From Halosolutus halophilus (GTDB taxonomy: Archaea > Halobacteriota > Halobacteria > Halobacteriales > Natrialbaceae): DNA of 64,000 nucleotides. The DNA is taken from positions 186,001 through 250,000 of the forward strand of contig NZ_CP094974.1 in assembly GCF_022869805.1 (NCBI RefSeq), read 5' to 3'. Positions 33,953 to 42,208 of this stretch are shown piece after piece (the first letter of the stretch is position 1; every line of letters begins with the position of its first letter). Under the pieces are notes generated by a model. The model was not told the DNA's origin. It did not search any database and saw only the letters and a program-made list of their open reading frames with translations. Position numbers and translations under genes: made by a program.

Positions 33953-34819
33953 ATGGACGTCGTCAAGCGAGTCCACATCGTCCCGGTGGGCTACGAGTTC
34001 GATCGGATCCTGGAACCGATTCGGGACCAGCGGGCCGATCTGGTGTACTTACTCGAGGGCGATAGCGCCGACGGTGCGACGGACGACGACCGACGGGACG
34101 AGGTCGGTAGTGGAGCCACCGAGCGAAGCGCGACGGCGACGGCGGACTATCACGACGAGTTGCGCACCGAACTCGAGTCGATCGTCCCCGAGGTTCGGAC
34201 CTGGGAGTGTGATCTGACGGACGTCTACGCCGTCCTCGGTGAGGTGACGACGATCGCCGACGAGCACGCCGACGATCAGGTGTACGTCAACGTCTCCGGG
34301 GCGGGCACGATTTCCGCGATCGGCGCGACGATCGCCTGTATGGACGTTTCGACGGACGCCCACGCCTACTACGTCGAGCCGTCGGCGTACGCCCACGACG
34401 GGACGTCCGAACCGATCTCGTTCGGCGTCGACGAGATCGAAGAGGTGCCGACCTATCCGATCGAGTCGCCGACGCCCGACCAGGTCGCGATCATGGAGTT
34501 TCTCTCCGAACCGGCCGCGTGGGACGGGTTCCACGACGACCGGACGGCCCCTCCCAAGAAGAAAGACCTCATCGAGTACGCCCGGGACCACGAACTCTCC
34601 TTCATGGCCGATCGGCGCTCGCCGGACGAGCGCTCCGGCGAGGACAAGGGCGCGTTCCGCGTGCTGGATACCCACGTCCTCGAACCGCTCGCCGAGGACG
34701 GCTACGTCACGATCGAGTCGGTCGGACGTCGGCGCGTCGTCGAGTTGACCGAGCGGGGCGAAAACGCCTACCGGGCGTTTCGACACAAGGTCGTAGACGA
34801 CGCGGGCGAGCCGCGGTAG
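33953..34819 (+). CDS. HFX_2341-family transcriptional regulator (CARF-like N-domain plus winged HTH)
   Basis: A 288-residue two-domain protein. The N-terminal 150 residues (MDVVKRVHIVPVGYEFDRIL; QVYVNVSGAGTISAIGATIA) have the Rossmann-like layout of CARF/DUF6293 domains, with the Ser/Gly-rich turn NVSGAG where CARF domains bind cyclic oligoadenylates. Residues 180-285 form a winged HTH (KKDLIEYARDHELSFM; EPLAEDGYVTIESVGRRRVV). In Csa3-like relatives such proteins link nucleotide signals to transcription of CRISPR or defence genes; no CRISPR locus is here, so it may serve another nucleotide signal. ATG 33953 has TACTATAG about 27 bp upstream, giving a leaderless start. Confidence 0.85.
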   Translation: MDVVKRVHIVPVGYEFDRILEPIRDQRADLVYLLEGDSADGATDDDRRDEVGSGATERSATATADYHDELRTELESIVPEVRTWECDLTDVYAVLGEVTTIADEHADDQVYVNVSGAGTISAIGATIACMDVSTDAHAYYVEPSAYAHDGTSEPISFGVDEIEEVPTYPIESPTPDQVAIMEFLSEPAAWDGFHDDRTAPPKKKDLIEYARDHELSFMADRRSPDERSGEDKGAFRVLDTHVLEPLAEDGYVTIESVGRRRVVELTERGENAYRAFRHKVVDDAGEPR

Positions 34820-34855
34820 GACACGGGCGTCAGCGGGGAAACTGGCCAGGACGGT

Positions 34856-35440
34856 TCAGTCGGCGTCGTGGACCAGCGCGTACAGTTTCGTCCCCAGTCG
34901 GGCGAACTCGAGGTCGGCTTCGAGCCGCTCGACGTGGTCGCGAAGCGCCGCCGCGTCGAGTCCCGGGAACTCGCGATCGGTTCGGGTGTCGAGGTGGCTG
35001 CTCGCGCGTGCGAGCAGGAAGGGCGCAGCGTCAGCGAGGCGCGAGCCCGGGAGCTCGGGGCCAGCGTTGCGGCCGCGCTCGACCGCGGCCAGGACCTCAC
35101 GGGCCACGATGAGCGTCCGTCGCAGCGACCGGATCTCGTCGGCGTCCGCGGGCGGCGTCAGGTACCGCGTCTGCAGTTCGTCGGCCGCGACGACGCGGTC
35201 CGGATCGACGTCGAACGCGGCCGCGAGCCGCTCGCGTTCGAGATCGCCGACGTCGGTACGGCGAGCGGCGAGCCGGACGGCTCCCAGCACGGCCGCCGGC
35301 CGGCCGTACTCGAGGGCCGCCAGCTCACCCGCGTGGTCGAACACCGCTCGCGCGACCTCGGCTACGGATTCCACCTCGAGCCGGTAGGCGGCGCAGTCGA
35401 TCGTCAGTTCGGCGTCAGTTTCGAGGTGGCGCTGACCCAT
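34856..35440 (-). CDS. Haloarchaeal hypothetical protein (194 aa)
   Basis: A 194-residue acidic, mostly helical protein. It has no cysteine cluster, membrane segment or recognisable catalytic motif; conserved-looking parts are ELTIDCAAYRLEVESVAEVA near the start and EADLEFARLGTKLYALVHDA at the end, with many Arg/Ala/Asp residues between (VLAAVERGRNAGPELPGSRL). A function cannot be proposed. The ATG at 35440 has a minus-strand GATAATATCC element about 25 bp upstream. It is divergent from DHQ synthase II; the region between contains five 9-bp repeats. Confidence 0.7.
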   Translation of the reverse strand: MGQRHLETDAELTIDCAAYRLEVESVAEVARAVFDHAGELAALEYGRPAAVLGAVRLAARRTDVGDLERERLAAAFDVDPDRVVAADELQTRYLTPPADADEIRSLRRTLIVAREVLAAVERGRNAGPELPGSRLADAAPFLLARASSHLDTRTDREFPGLDAAALRDHVERLEADLEFARLGTKLYALVHDAD

Positions 35441-35482
35441 ATTCGACCGATCGGCCGAACGGATATTATCAACTTCTGAGAA

Positions 35483-35527
35483 AGTATCTAAACTATCGTT
35501 ACTATCGCAAGTATCGGTACTATCGAT
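35483..35527. repeat. Five tandem 9-bp repeats in a divergent promoter region
   Basis: Units of nine bases begin at 35483, 35492, 35501, 35510 and 35519, with consensus A(C/G)TATCGNN (agtatctaa, actatcgtt, actatcgca, agtatcggt, actatcgat). The block lies 43 bp upstream of the gene at 35440 and 142 bp upstream of DHQ synthase II. Nine base pairs is close to one helical turn, so a protein could bind each unit on the same face. Confidence 0.7.
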
Positions 35528-35668
35528 TCTGAGTTGACGATACTGACGATCGAACGGAGCGCCGGAGAGCAGTGGTTCCGATCGGATCCCGGGGGTCGAT
35601 CCCCCGCAGCGTCTGACGTTCCTGCGGGATTCGCCACGTTCAAGCCGATTCCCTCCGAGTGTCGTGAT

Positions 35669-36850
35669 ATGACGAGAGCTGTCTGGGTCAAGGCCGACGA
35701 CGCCGTCGGCGACTGGGACGATCGCCGGGCGCGGATCACCGCCGCGCTCGAGGCGGGTGCGGACTGGGTACTGGTCGACGAGGACGACGTCGAACGCGTT
35801 CGCGAACTCGGTGACATCAACGTCGCGGCGTTTCGCACCGACGGCGACGTGACGCTGGTCGACGACGCCGAGAGCGACGACGAACCGGGCGCACAGCCCG
35901 ACGCCATCGTCGTCGGGAAGGAAGGCGAAGGCGACGCGACGATCGACCTCCCCGAGGACTTCTCGGGCTCTGCCGACCTCTCGACGCTGCGTCGCGACGG
36001 CGACCTCGACCGGGGCGCGTACGTGCGCATCCTCGGGAAGGAGTACGAGGCGTTCGCCGAGACGGCCGCCGAGGAGGCCGATCACACGATCGTCGTCGGC
36101 GAGGACTGGACGATCATCCCGCTGGAGAACCTGATCGCCCGGATCGGCGAGGAGACCGACCTCGTCGCGGGCGTGACGAGCGCCGAAGAAGCGAGAACGG
36201 CCTTCGAAACCCTCGAAATCGGTGCCGACGCCGTCCTGCTCGACTCGGACGACCCCGACGAGATCCGGGGAACGGTCGAGATTCGCGACGAGGCCGAACG
36301 CGAGTCGCTCGACCTCGAGTACGCCGAAGTGCTCGACGTCGAACGCGTCGGCAGCGCCGACCGGGTCTGCGTGGATACGGGTAGCCTGCTCGAACACGAC
36401 GAGGGAATGCTCGTCGGATCGATGGCCCGCGGCCTCGTGTTCGTCCACGCCGAGACGGCCGAGTCGCCGTACGTGGCCTCGCGGCCGTTCCGGGTCAACG
36501 CGGGGGCCGTCCACGCGTACGTTCGCACCCCCGACGGGGGAACGAAGTACCTCTCGGAACTGCAAAGTGGCGACGAGGTCCAGGTGGTCGACACCGACGG
36601 GAACACCCGCGAAGCGATCGTCGGCCGGGTCAAGATCGAACAGCGGCCGATGTTCCGAATCGCTCTCGAGACCCGGGCGGGGGATCGGGTCGAGACGTTG
36701 CTCCAGAATGCGGAGACGATCAAGGTGGCGACCAGCGAGGGGCGGACGGCAGTCACCGATCTCGAGGCCGGCGACGAACTCCTGCTGTACTACGAGGACA
36801 CCGCGCGACACTTCGGCGAGGCCGTCGAGGAGAGTATCATCGAGAAGTAG
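35669..36850 (+). CDS. 3-dehydroquinate synthase II (archaeal)
   Basis: A 393-residue enzyme that oxidatively deaminates and cyclises the ADH synthase product to 3-dehydroquinate with NAD. Family landmarks: MTRAVWVKADDAVGDWDDRR at the start, GAYVRILGKEYEAFAETAAE, DWTIIPLENLIARI, RVCVDTGSLLEHDEGMLVGS and GLVFVHAETAESPYVASRPF. ATG 35669 agrees with the canonical start; an upstream open extension lacks family residues. It pairs with the ADH synthase at 29323 and AroD at 39191, giving the first three archaeal shikimate steps within 10.6 kb, in separate transcripts. Confidence 0.96.
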   Translation: MTRAVWVKADDAVGDWDDRRARITAALEAGADWVLVDEDDVERVRELGDINVAAFRTDGDVTLVDDAESDDEPGAQPDAIVVGKEGEGDATIDLPEDFSGSADLSTLRRDGDLDRGAYVRILGKEYEAFAETAAEEADHTIVVGEDWTIIPLENLIARIGEETDLVAGVTSAEEARTAFETLEIGADAVLLDSDDPDEIRGTVEIRDEAERESLDLEYAEVLDVERVGSADRVCVDTGSLLEHDEGMLVGSMARGLVFVHAETAESPYVASRPFRVNAGAVHAYVRTPDGGTKYLSELQSGDEVQVVDTDGNTREAIVGRVKIEQRPMFRIALETRAGDRVETLLQNAETIKVATSEGRTAVTDLEAGDELLLYYEDTARHFGEAVEESIIEK

Positions 36851-37065
36851 TGGGGTCGCGCGACGTCTCGCTCAGCCAACACCGGGTAATGGTATCATAC
36901 TACATACTGTCGGGGCGGCCGACGAGGCTCTCCGGTTCGAGTGACTAATCCGCAAATAGTTACCCATAATCACACCTAAAATCCTTTTAATGCGTAGAAA
37001 TTCCAGTATTTTACGTCATCTGTTGCCAAATACTATGCGAATTGGTGTCGTTGAACACTGTGGCC

Positions 37066-38295
37066 ATGAGCGTCACTCGAGAACGGCTTCGACAGCTGGA
37101 ACTGCCCGAGTTCGCGGTGACACTCCGCAACGCCGGCCTGGCCGGTGCCGGCGGTGCCGGGTTCCCCACCTACGCCAAGTGGGAGCGACTGGACGAAGTC
37201 GACTCCCTGCTGGTCAACCATCAGGAGAGCGAACCGAACTACTACATCGACAAGTGGCTGGGCCGCGATCGAACCGAGGACCTGGCGACCCTGTTCGAGG
37301 GTCTGCTCGATCGGGCGTTCGACCGGATCGTGATCGCCGCCAAGGAGACCGACCGCCAGGCGTGGCTGAAACCGCTCGAGACGGCCACCGACGCCACGGT
37401 CTACGAACCGGACGAGTTGCCGGTCGACGACGACGAGACGGGGATCGTCGTGGCGTACACCGACGACCGGTACGAGTACGGGATGGAGAGCGTCCTCATG
37501 CGCCTCGTCGCGGACGTCGTCATGGGTGGCGACGACCTCCCGATGGATCACGGCTGGATCGTCCAGAACACGGAGACGCTCCTGAACGTTTCCCGGGCGC
37601 TCGCCGACGGCGAGCCGATGACCCGGAAGTTCGTCCACGTCGACGGCCGGGTTCCGCGCCACCGCTTCCTCGAGGTGCCGATCGGGACGCCCGCGACGGA
37701 TCTCCTCGAGGCCGCGGGCCGAACGGACGACCTCGACGAGAACGAGGTGTTGCTAGACGGCGGCCCGGGGTGGTCGTTCGAGATCGATCGCTCACCCGAG
37801 CAGTTCGGCGTGCGCAAGCGAACGAACTGCCTGCTGGTGATGGAGGAATCCGTCGTCGAGGAGAACAAACTCGGGGGGGACCGGGTCAACGTCCTCGCGC
37901 CGGCGGCCTGGAAGGAGAGCGTCCACGAGACGGAACCGACCGAGACGCTCGAGCCCGATCGAGTCACGGTGCCGCTGATCACCAACCCCGCGTTCGAGGG
38001 CGTCGTCACGCCGAGCGAACCGATCGTCCGGCCGGGTGACGAACTCGAGGCCGGCGAAATGATCGCCCGACCGGGTGACGGCATCAGCGTCGCCCAGCAC
38101 GCCCCGATCGACGGGACCGTCACCGGCGTCGAAGACCGGTCGATCACGATCGACGGCCACGACGAACCGGCGAGGGAGGCGGCCGACGCGTACCGGATCT
38201 ACTGGACGTGGTGTGCCGAGTGCGGGCGCTACCTGCCGGAACCGAAGCTCGAAGCCACCGACTCGTCGACGTTCGTCTGCAGTCGCTGTCGGTGA
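37066..38295 (+). CDS. RnfC/NuoF-like FMN protein with C-terminal zinc ribbon
   Basis: A 409-residue protein whose first 230 residues match the FMN/NADH-binding domain of complex I 51-kDa, RnfC and PduS proteins: AGLAGAGGAGFPTYAKWERL near residues 25-44, LLVNHQESEPNYYIDKWL, and MVNTETLLNV-like QNTETLLNVSRALADGEP. An SLBB-like segment follows (GTPATDLLEAAGRTDDLDEN). The Fe-S cysteines of RnfC are absent; instead, a biotinyl-like hammerhead (PGDELEAGEMIARPGDG) and a C-terminal zinc ribbon (CAECGRYLP ... CSRC). It stands alone with no rnf or nuo partners, so its electron donor and acceptor are unknown. TATA-like CTTTTAATG lies further upstream, around 36983-36991. Confidence 0.8.
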   Translation: MSVTRERLRQLELPEFAVTLRNAGLAGAGGAGFPTYAKWERLDEVDSLLVNHQESEPNYYIDKWLGRDRTEDLATLFEGLLDRAFDRIVIAAKETDRQAWLKPLETATDATVYEPDELPVDDDETGIVVAYTDDRYEYGMESVLMRLVADVVMGGDDLPMDHGWIVQNTETLLNVSRALADGEPMTRKFVHVDGRVPRHRFLEVPIGTPATDLLEAAGRTDDLDENEVLLDGGPGWSFEIDRSPEQFGVRKRTNCLLVMEESVVEENKLGGDRVNVLAPAAWKESVHETEPTETLEPDRVTVPLITNPAFEGVVTPSEPIVRPGDELEAGEMIARPGDGISVAQHAPIDGTVTGVEDRSITIDGHDEPAREAADAYRIYWTWCAECGRYLPEPKLEATDSSTFVCSRCR

Positions 38296-38368
38296 CGTCG
38301 TCGCCGCTCGTCGGTCGCGTTCGAGGGCCGATCGACGTCGCCAGAGGGGACCTTCTTCGTCCCCGAGG

Positions 38369-38530
38369 CTACCGCCGACAGGGAACCAGTTCGGTCGAAC
38401 GGATCCAGGCGGCCGGGTTCGATCGATCACAGATGACCGTGCCGCCGTCGTCTTCGTAGCTCACGTACTGGTCGAACCGGGCCGATTGCACCGCGGGCTG
38501 CTGGTCCGGCGTGGAGAGTTGATCAGTCAT
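38369..38530 (-). CDS. Small haloarchaeal protein (DUF7331-type)
   Basis: A 53-residue protein beginning MTDQLSTPDQQPAV, with the core DQYVSYEDDGGTVICDRSNP and ending WIRSTELVPCRR. I recognise the YVxYED(x)GTVICDRxNPxAWIRS core as that of a short haloarchaeal family (DUF7331). It is acidic and has two cysteines, not in a zinc pattern. Function unknown. The start at 38530 gives the usual family length. It lies between the RnfC-like gene (convergent) and a membrane zinc-ribbon gene on the same strand. Confidence 0.8.
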   Translation of the reverse strand: MTDQLSTPDQQPAVQSARFDQYVSYEDDGGTVICDRSNPAAWIRSTELVPCRR

Positions 38531-38642
38531 TGGGAATGTGTCGCGATCGGCGTCGCTGGTTTCCGTATCCGCGGGCCGCGGAAAAAGGCTCCGTGGAAGT
38601 ACTACTAGTGTGGTTATATCCCGCGCGGATCGTTCCCCCGCC

Positions 38643-39080
38643 TCAGGAACGCGTCGGTTCGTCCTCTCGCTCGTCGACTGCCGGTGATTCGAGGCGGGTC
38701 GTACACCAGTGACAGAACGTGAGATCCTCGTCGAGTTCCTTGCCACACTCGGGACAGGTCGGGCCGTCCCCGGTGTCCGCCGCGTTGGGCGGGAACCCCA
38801 TCGCCCGGAAGGTCGCGTCGATCGTGGCAAACAGCACGATAAACATGAGGACGAACCGCCTCAACGTGGTGGTTTCCTCGGTGACGACGTCCATGCCGTC
38901 GGTCACCGTGTCGGCGGCCGCGATCTGCTCGGCAGGCAGGAGGACCACGAACGCCGAGAGGAAGAGGCCCGAAAAGATCAGTGCGCGGATCCAGTCCCGG
39001 ATGAGGGCGTGACCCGCACCGGGCATGACCACGGAGAGACCGGCGGCGGCGAGCGCGCGAAGCCACGTGAGCCACGTCAT
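38643..39080 (-). CDS. Membrane protein with C-terminal zinc ribbon
   Basis: A 145-residue protein with two or three membrane segments (about residues 6-25, LRALAAAGLSVVMPGAGHAL; 30-48, IFSGLFLSAFVVLLPA; and 75-95, FVLMFIVLFATIDATFRAMG) followed by a zinc ribbon with CPECGKELDEDLTFCHWC, and an acidic tail. Similar haloarchaeal proteins (DUF7575-like) are uncharacterised; the GAGHALI/RDW segment resembles small bacterial TM2-type proteins. The zinc ribbon should face the cytosol. ATG 39080 is preferred to an earlier in-frame codon at 39113. Followed on the same strand by a small DUF7331-type gene. Confidence 0.8.
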   Translation of the reverse strand: MTWLTWLRALAAAGLSVVMPGAGHALIRDWIRALIFSGLFLSAFVVLLPAEQIAAADTVTDGMDVVTEETTTLRRFVLMFIVLFATIDATFRAMGFPPNAADTGDGPTCPECGKELDEDLTFCHWCTTRLESPAVDEREDEPTRS

Positions 39081-39190
39081 TGTAGGGTGGTAGGGGACCC
39101 CCGCCCTTAACATTCCGATTTCGATTGCAGTTTCGACGACGGATCCGTTAGCGCTGGGCCCGGTCCCGGTGCCGGACGTCGCAACGACGA

Positions 39191-39877
39191 TCAGGAGAGT
39201 CGGGCGACGAGTCGCGAGAGCGTCTCGAGATCGTACTGCCCCGGCGCAGTCGCCTCCTCGGGATCGACGGGTGCGTACCCGATTCGGGACCCGTACACCG
39301 GCGCCACCGCGCGCGTGTGGCTCCCCACTTCTCCCATCGCCATCGTCGCCACGGCGTCGCCGTGGGCCGTCAACTGTTCCGTCGCCGAGAGCAGGGCGAG
39401 CGTGTCGGCTTTCGACGCCGCGGTCACGGCCAGCTTCGCGACGTCGCCGTACTTGCCGGCCTCGGTCAGCGTTCGAACCAGCTCTCGCCGCGGTGGTGTC
39501 TCCTCGAAGTCGTGGGACGAGACGACGATCGAGACGTCGCGCTCGCGCGCCGTCTCGAGGAGGTCGTCGGCGTCGCCGTCGAGAACCGCCGCGAGTTCGA
39601 CGTCGATCGCTTCGACGGCGTCGTTCGTCGTCGCGTCGGCGAGCGCGTCGAGGCGGCCGTCGTCACTGCCCTCCCATTCACCGCCCTCCCACTCGGCACG
39701 ATTCGTTGCGAGGATCGGCAGGTCGCCGTCGTACGTCTCGAGTGCAGCAAGCGGGTCGTCGGCGAGGTCCATCCGGTACTCGATCGCGTCAGCGTGCTCG
39801 CGGGCGATCGGATCGTCGGCGTCCGCGAGATCGGCAGTCGAGGCTGCGAGGACGAACGAGTCGAAGTCCAGTGACAT
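39191..39877 (-). CDS. aroD: 3-dehydroquinate dehydratase, type I
   Basis: A 228-residue barrel enzyme, third step of the shikimate route, dehydrating dehydroquinate through a Schiff base. Motifs: IEYRMDLADDPLAALE near the N-terminus (Glu-Arg binding the substrate), VVSSHDFEETPPRRELV with the catalytic His, GDVAKLAVTAASKADTLAL with the Schiff-base Lys (VAKLAV), and MAMGEVGSHTRAVAPVYGS at the end. It is somewhat shorter than bacterial AroD, as in other haloarchaea. On the minus strand, with TFB encoded just upstream. Confidence 0.95.
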   Translation of the reverse strand: MSLDFDSFVLAASTADLADADDPIAREHADAIEYRMDLADDPLAALETYDGDLPILATNRAEWEGGEWEGSDDGRLDALADATTNDAVEAIDVELAAVLDGDADDLLETARERDVSIVVSSHDFEETPPRRELVRTLTEAGKYGDVAKLAVTAASKADTLALLSATEQLTAHGDAVATMAMGEVGSHTRAVAPVYGSRIGYAPVDPEEATAPGQYDLETLSRLVARLS

Positions 39878-39956
39878 CGATGGTCGATACTGTGTACGAC
39901 GGGGCGAAAAACGGTGTCGTTCCGGCGCGTTTCGCGGTGGATTCGCGTCCGCAGCC

Positions 39957-40937
39957 TTACGCCAGGCCGAGCGTCTCCTCGGCCTCGAGCAGTTCGTGGT
40001 AGCGGTTCCGGATCGTGACCTCGGAGATGTCGGCGACGTCGCTGACGGCCGCCTGCGTGGTCTTCTCGTTGGTCAGCAGGGCTGCGGCGTAGACCGCCGC
40101 GGCGGCGAGGCCGACCGGCGACTTGCCGCTGTGGACGCCCTTCTCCTTCGCGTTCTGGAGCAGGCCTCGCGCGCGGTGTTCGGCCTCGTCCGAGAGGTCG
40201 AGTCCCGACGCGAACCGCGGCACGTAACTCTCGGGATCGGCCGGCTGGACCTCTAATCCCAGCTCTCGCACCACGTAGCGGTAGGTGCGGGCGATCTCGT
40301 TTTTCTCGACGCGGGAGACGTCGGCGATCTCGTCGAGCGAGCGGGGGACGCCGGCCTGGCGGGCGGCGGCGTAGACGCAGGAGGTCGAGACCCCTTCGAT
40401 GGAGCGACCGGGGAGGAGGTCCTCGTCGAGCGCGCGGCGGTAGATGACCGACGCGGTCTCGCGGACGTTCGTCGGCAGTCCGAGCGCACTCGCCATCCGA
40501 TCGATCTCGCCGAGGGCCTGCTTGAGGTTGCGCTCCTTGGAGTCGCGGGTGCGGAACCGCTCGTTCCACTTGCGCAGGCGCTGCATCTTCTCGCGCTGGC
40601 GCGATCCCAGCGAGTTGCCGTAGGCGTCTTTGTTGCGCCAGTCGATGTTCGTGGACAGCCCCTTGTCGTGCATCGTGTTCGTGGTGGGGGCGCCCACGCG
40701 GGACTTCTCGTTCTTTTCGGTGGCGTCGAACGCGCGCCACTCCGGCCCGCGGTCCACGGAGTCCTCCTCGACGACGAGCCCACAGTCCTCACAGACGGTT
40801 TCGCCGTGCTCGTCGTCGACGACGAGATTACCCGCACACTCCGGACACGCGAGGGCGTTTTCCTCCTGCTCGGTCGTTTCTTCCGTCGTTTCCCCTTCGG
40901 TTCGCCGTACTCTGGTATTCGATGGTGCGTTTGTCAT
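39957..40937 (-). CDS. tfb: Transcription initiation factor TFB
   Basis: A 326-residue TFIIB-type general transcription factor. An N-terminal zinc ribbon (CPECAGNLVVDDEHGETVCEDCG) is preceded by an acidic Thr/Glu-rich stretch of about 28 residues. The B-finger/linker WRAFDATEKNEKSRVGAPTT follows, then two cyclin repeats (about residues 130-215 and 225-320; e.g. RSIEGVSTSCVYAAARQAGV and GKSPVGLAAAAVYAAALLTN). It recruits RNA polymerase to TBP-bound promoters. Haloarchaea have several TFB paralogues that drive different gene sets; which one this is cannot be told. It faces the NTPase gene in a divergent 219-bp region. Confidence 0.97.
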   Translation of the reverse strand: MTNAPSNTRVRRTEGETTEETTEQEENALACPECAGNLVVDDEHGETVCEDCGLVVEEDSVDRGPEWRAFDATEKNEKSRVGAPTTNTMHDKGLSTNIDWRNKDAYGNSLGSRQREKMQRLRKWNERFRTRDSKERNLKQALGEIDRMASALGLPTNVRETASVIYRRALDEDLLPGRSIEGVSTSCVYAAARQAGVPRSLDEIADVSRVEKNEIARTYRYVVRELGLEVQPADPESYVPRFASGLDLSDEAEHRARGLLQNAKEKGVHSGKSPVGLAAAAVYAAALLTNEKTTQAAVSDVADISEVTIRNRYHELLEAEETLGLA

Positions 40938-41156
40938 TGCGATGGCGAGTGCTGTCCGGCCGAACCAGTCGCAAAAGCCGGACGGATTCGTTATCTACCT
41001 CGTTCAGACAGACACGGTTTAACAGTTTCGAAATACCGGCCCGACAACGCTCGAAAACGGGTAATTCGTCGGAACTGGTATGAAAGATGTAAACATTCGA
41101 TCGGGCGATCGATCGCGAAACGTGGCAATCAAACCTCCCCGGTGGGAATCCCGACC

Positions 41157-41675
41157 ATGAACGTCGCCGTCGGGAGCACGAACCCGGTCAAGGTCGCGGC
41201 CGTCGAACGGACACTCGATCGATTCGATCCGACCGTCACCGCCGTCGCGGTCGACTCCGGCGTCCCCGAACAGCCGTGGTCGATCGAGGAGACCGTTACG
41301 GGAGCAGAGAACCGCGCACGCCGCGCACGTGCTGCGACGGACGCGACCTACGGCGTCGGACTGGAAGGCGGCGTCGCCCGACTCGACGGCGTGCAGGGAC
41401 TCTCGCTGATCATGTGGGCCGCCGCGACCGACGGTCAACGCCTCGTGCGCGGCGGCGGACCGACGCTTCGCTTACCCGACCGGGTCGCGTCGCGACTCGA
41501 GGACGGCGAGGAACTCGGGCCGGTCATGGACGACGTCCTCGGCACCGAGAACGTCGCCGAGTCGGAGGGTGCCATCGGCGTGCTCACGGACGGCATGACC
41601 GATCGGACGCGGGCGCTCGGCGAGGCCGTCGCCTGTGCGTTCGGGCCATTCGTTCGATCGACGCACGATCCGTAG
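41157..41675 (+). CDS. Inosine/xanthosine triphosphatase (YjjX/DUF84 family)
   Basis: A 172-residue house-cleaning NTPase. The first motif MNVAVGSTNPVKVAAVERTL (nucleotide-binding SxNPxK) and the later SGVPEQPWSIEETVTGAENRAR, YGVGLEGGVARLDG and SEGAIGVLTDGMTDR correspond to the conserved elements of YjjX, which removes non-canonical ITP/XTP. ATG 41157 fits the family length of 170-175 residues. It is divergent from TFB and followed by a 190-bp gap before the DUF7123-type gene. Confidence 0.93.
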   Translation: MNVAVGSTNPVKVAAVERTLDRFDPTVTAVAVDSGVPEQPWSIEETVTGAENRARRARAATDATYGVGLEGGVARLDGVQGLSLIMWAAATDGQRLVRGGGPTLRLPDRVASRLEDGEELGPVMDDVLGTENVAESEGAIGVLTDGMTDRTRALGEAVACAFGPFVRSTHDP

Positions 41676-41868
41676 GTAGGGTGACGTTACGCCCTCGAAA
41701 CAGTCCCGGAATCCGAATTGTCGTCGGACCGAATGAATTAACCGGCCGTACCAACGCGTCCTTTCCGTCGAATTATTCCACGATTACTATCCGGGAAAAC
41801 CGAAAGACAGCGACGGGTTAGCCTCGCGTACCAAACCCCCTAAGGGTGACGCTGGCCTCCATTCGAGT

Positions 41869-42102
41869 ATGAGCACTGCAATGGCCCCCGACCTCACGAC
41901 CAAACAGCGGCAAATTCTCCAGTACCTCCGGGAGAACGCGGCGACGAAGACGTACTTCAAGTCGCGGCTCATCGGGAAAGAGCTCGGGATGACGGCCAAG
42001 GAGGTCGGTGCGAACATCACCGCACTCCAGGAGGGCGACTACGAGGTCGAGATCGAAAAGTGGGGTTACTCCTCGAGTACGACCTGGAAAGTCGACGTTT
42101 GA
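41869..42102 (+). CDS. Small winged-helix protein (DUF7123-type)
   Basis: A 77-residue protein with a winged helix-turn-helix core: TTKQRQILQYLRENAATKTY, then LIGKELGMTAKEVGANITAL as the recognition region, and a wing ending YEVEIEKWGYSSSTTWKVDV. I recognise this as the small haloarchaeal DUF7123 family, probably a DNA-binding regulator, target unknown. The start at 41869 agrees with the family; an ATG four codons later is also possible. A TATA-like CCCTAAGG lies about 30 bp upstream. Confidence 0.85.
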   Translation: MSTAMAPDLTTKQRQILQYLRENAATKTYFKSRLIGKELGMTAKEVGANITALQEGDYEVEIEKWGYSSSTTWKVDV

Positions 42103-42208
42103 GTCCGACGACGTACGCGACTCGTCCCCGGCCTTTCCAGTTCGCACCGTCGTAGCGCCGGCAGTGATTCCGAACCGTCTTTTTCGCTGGCGTCCACAGT
42201 GTGGAGAC

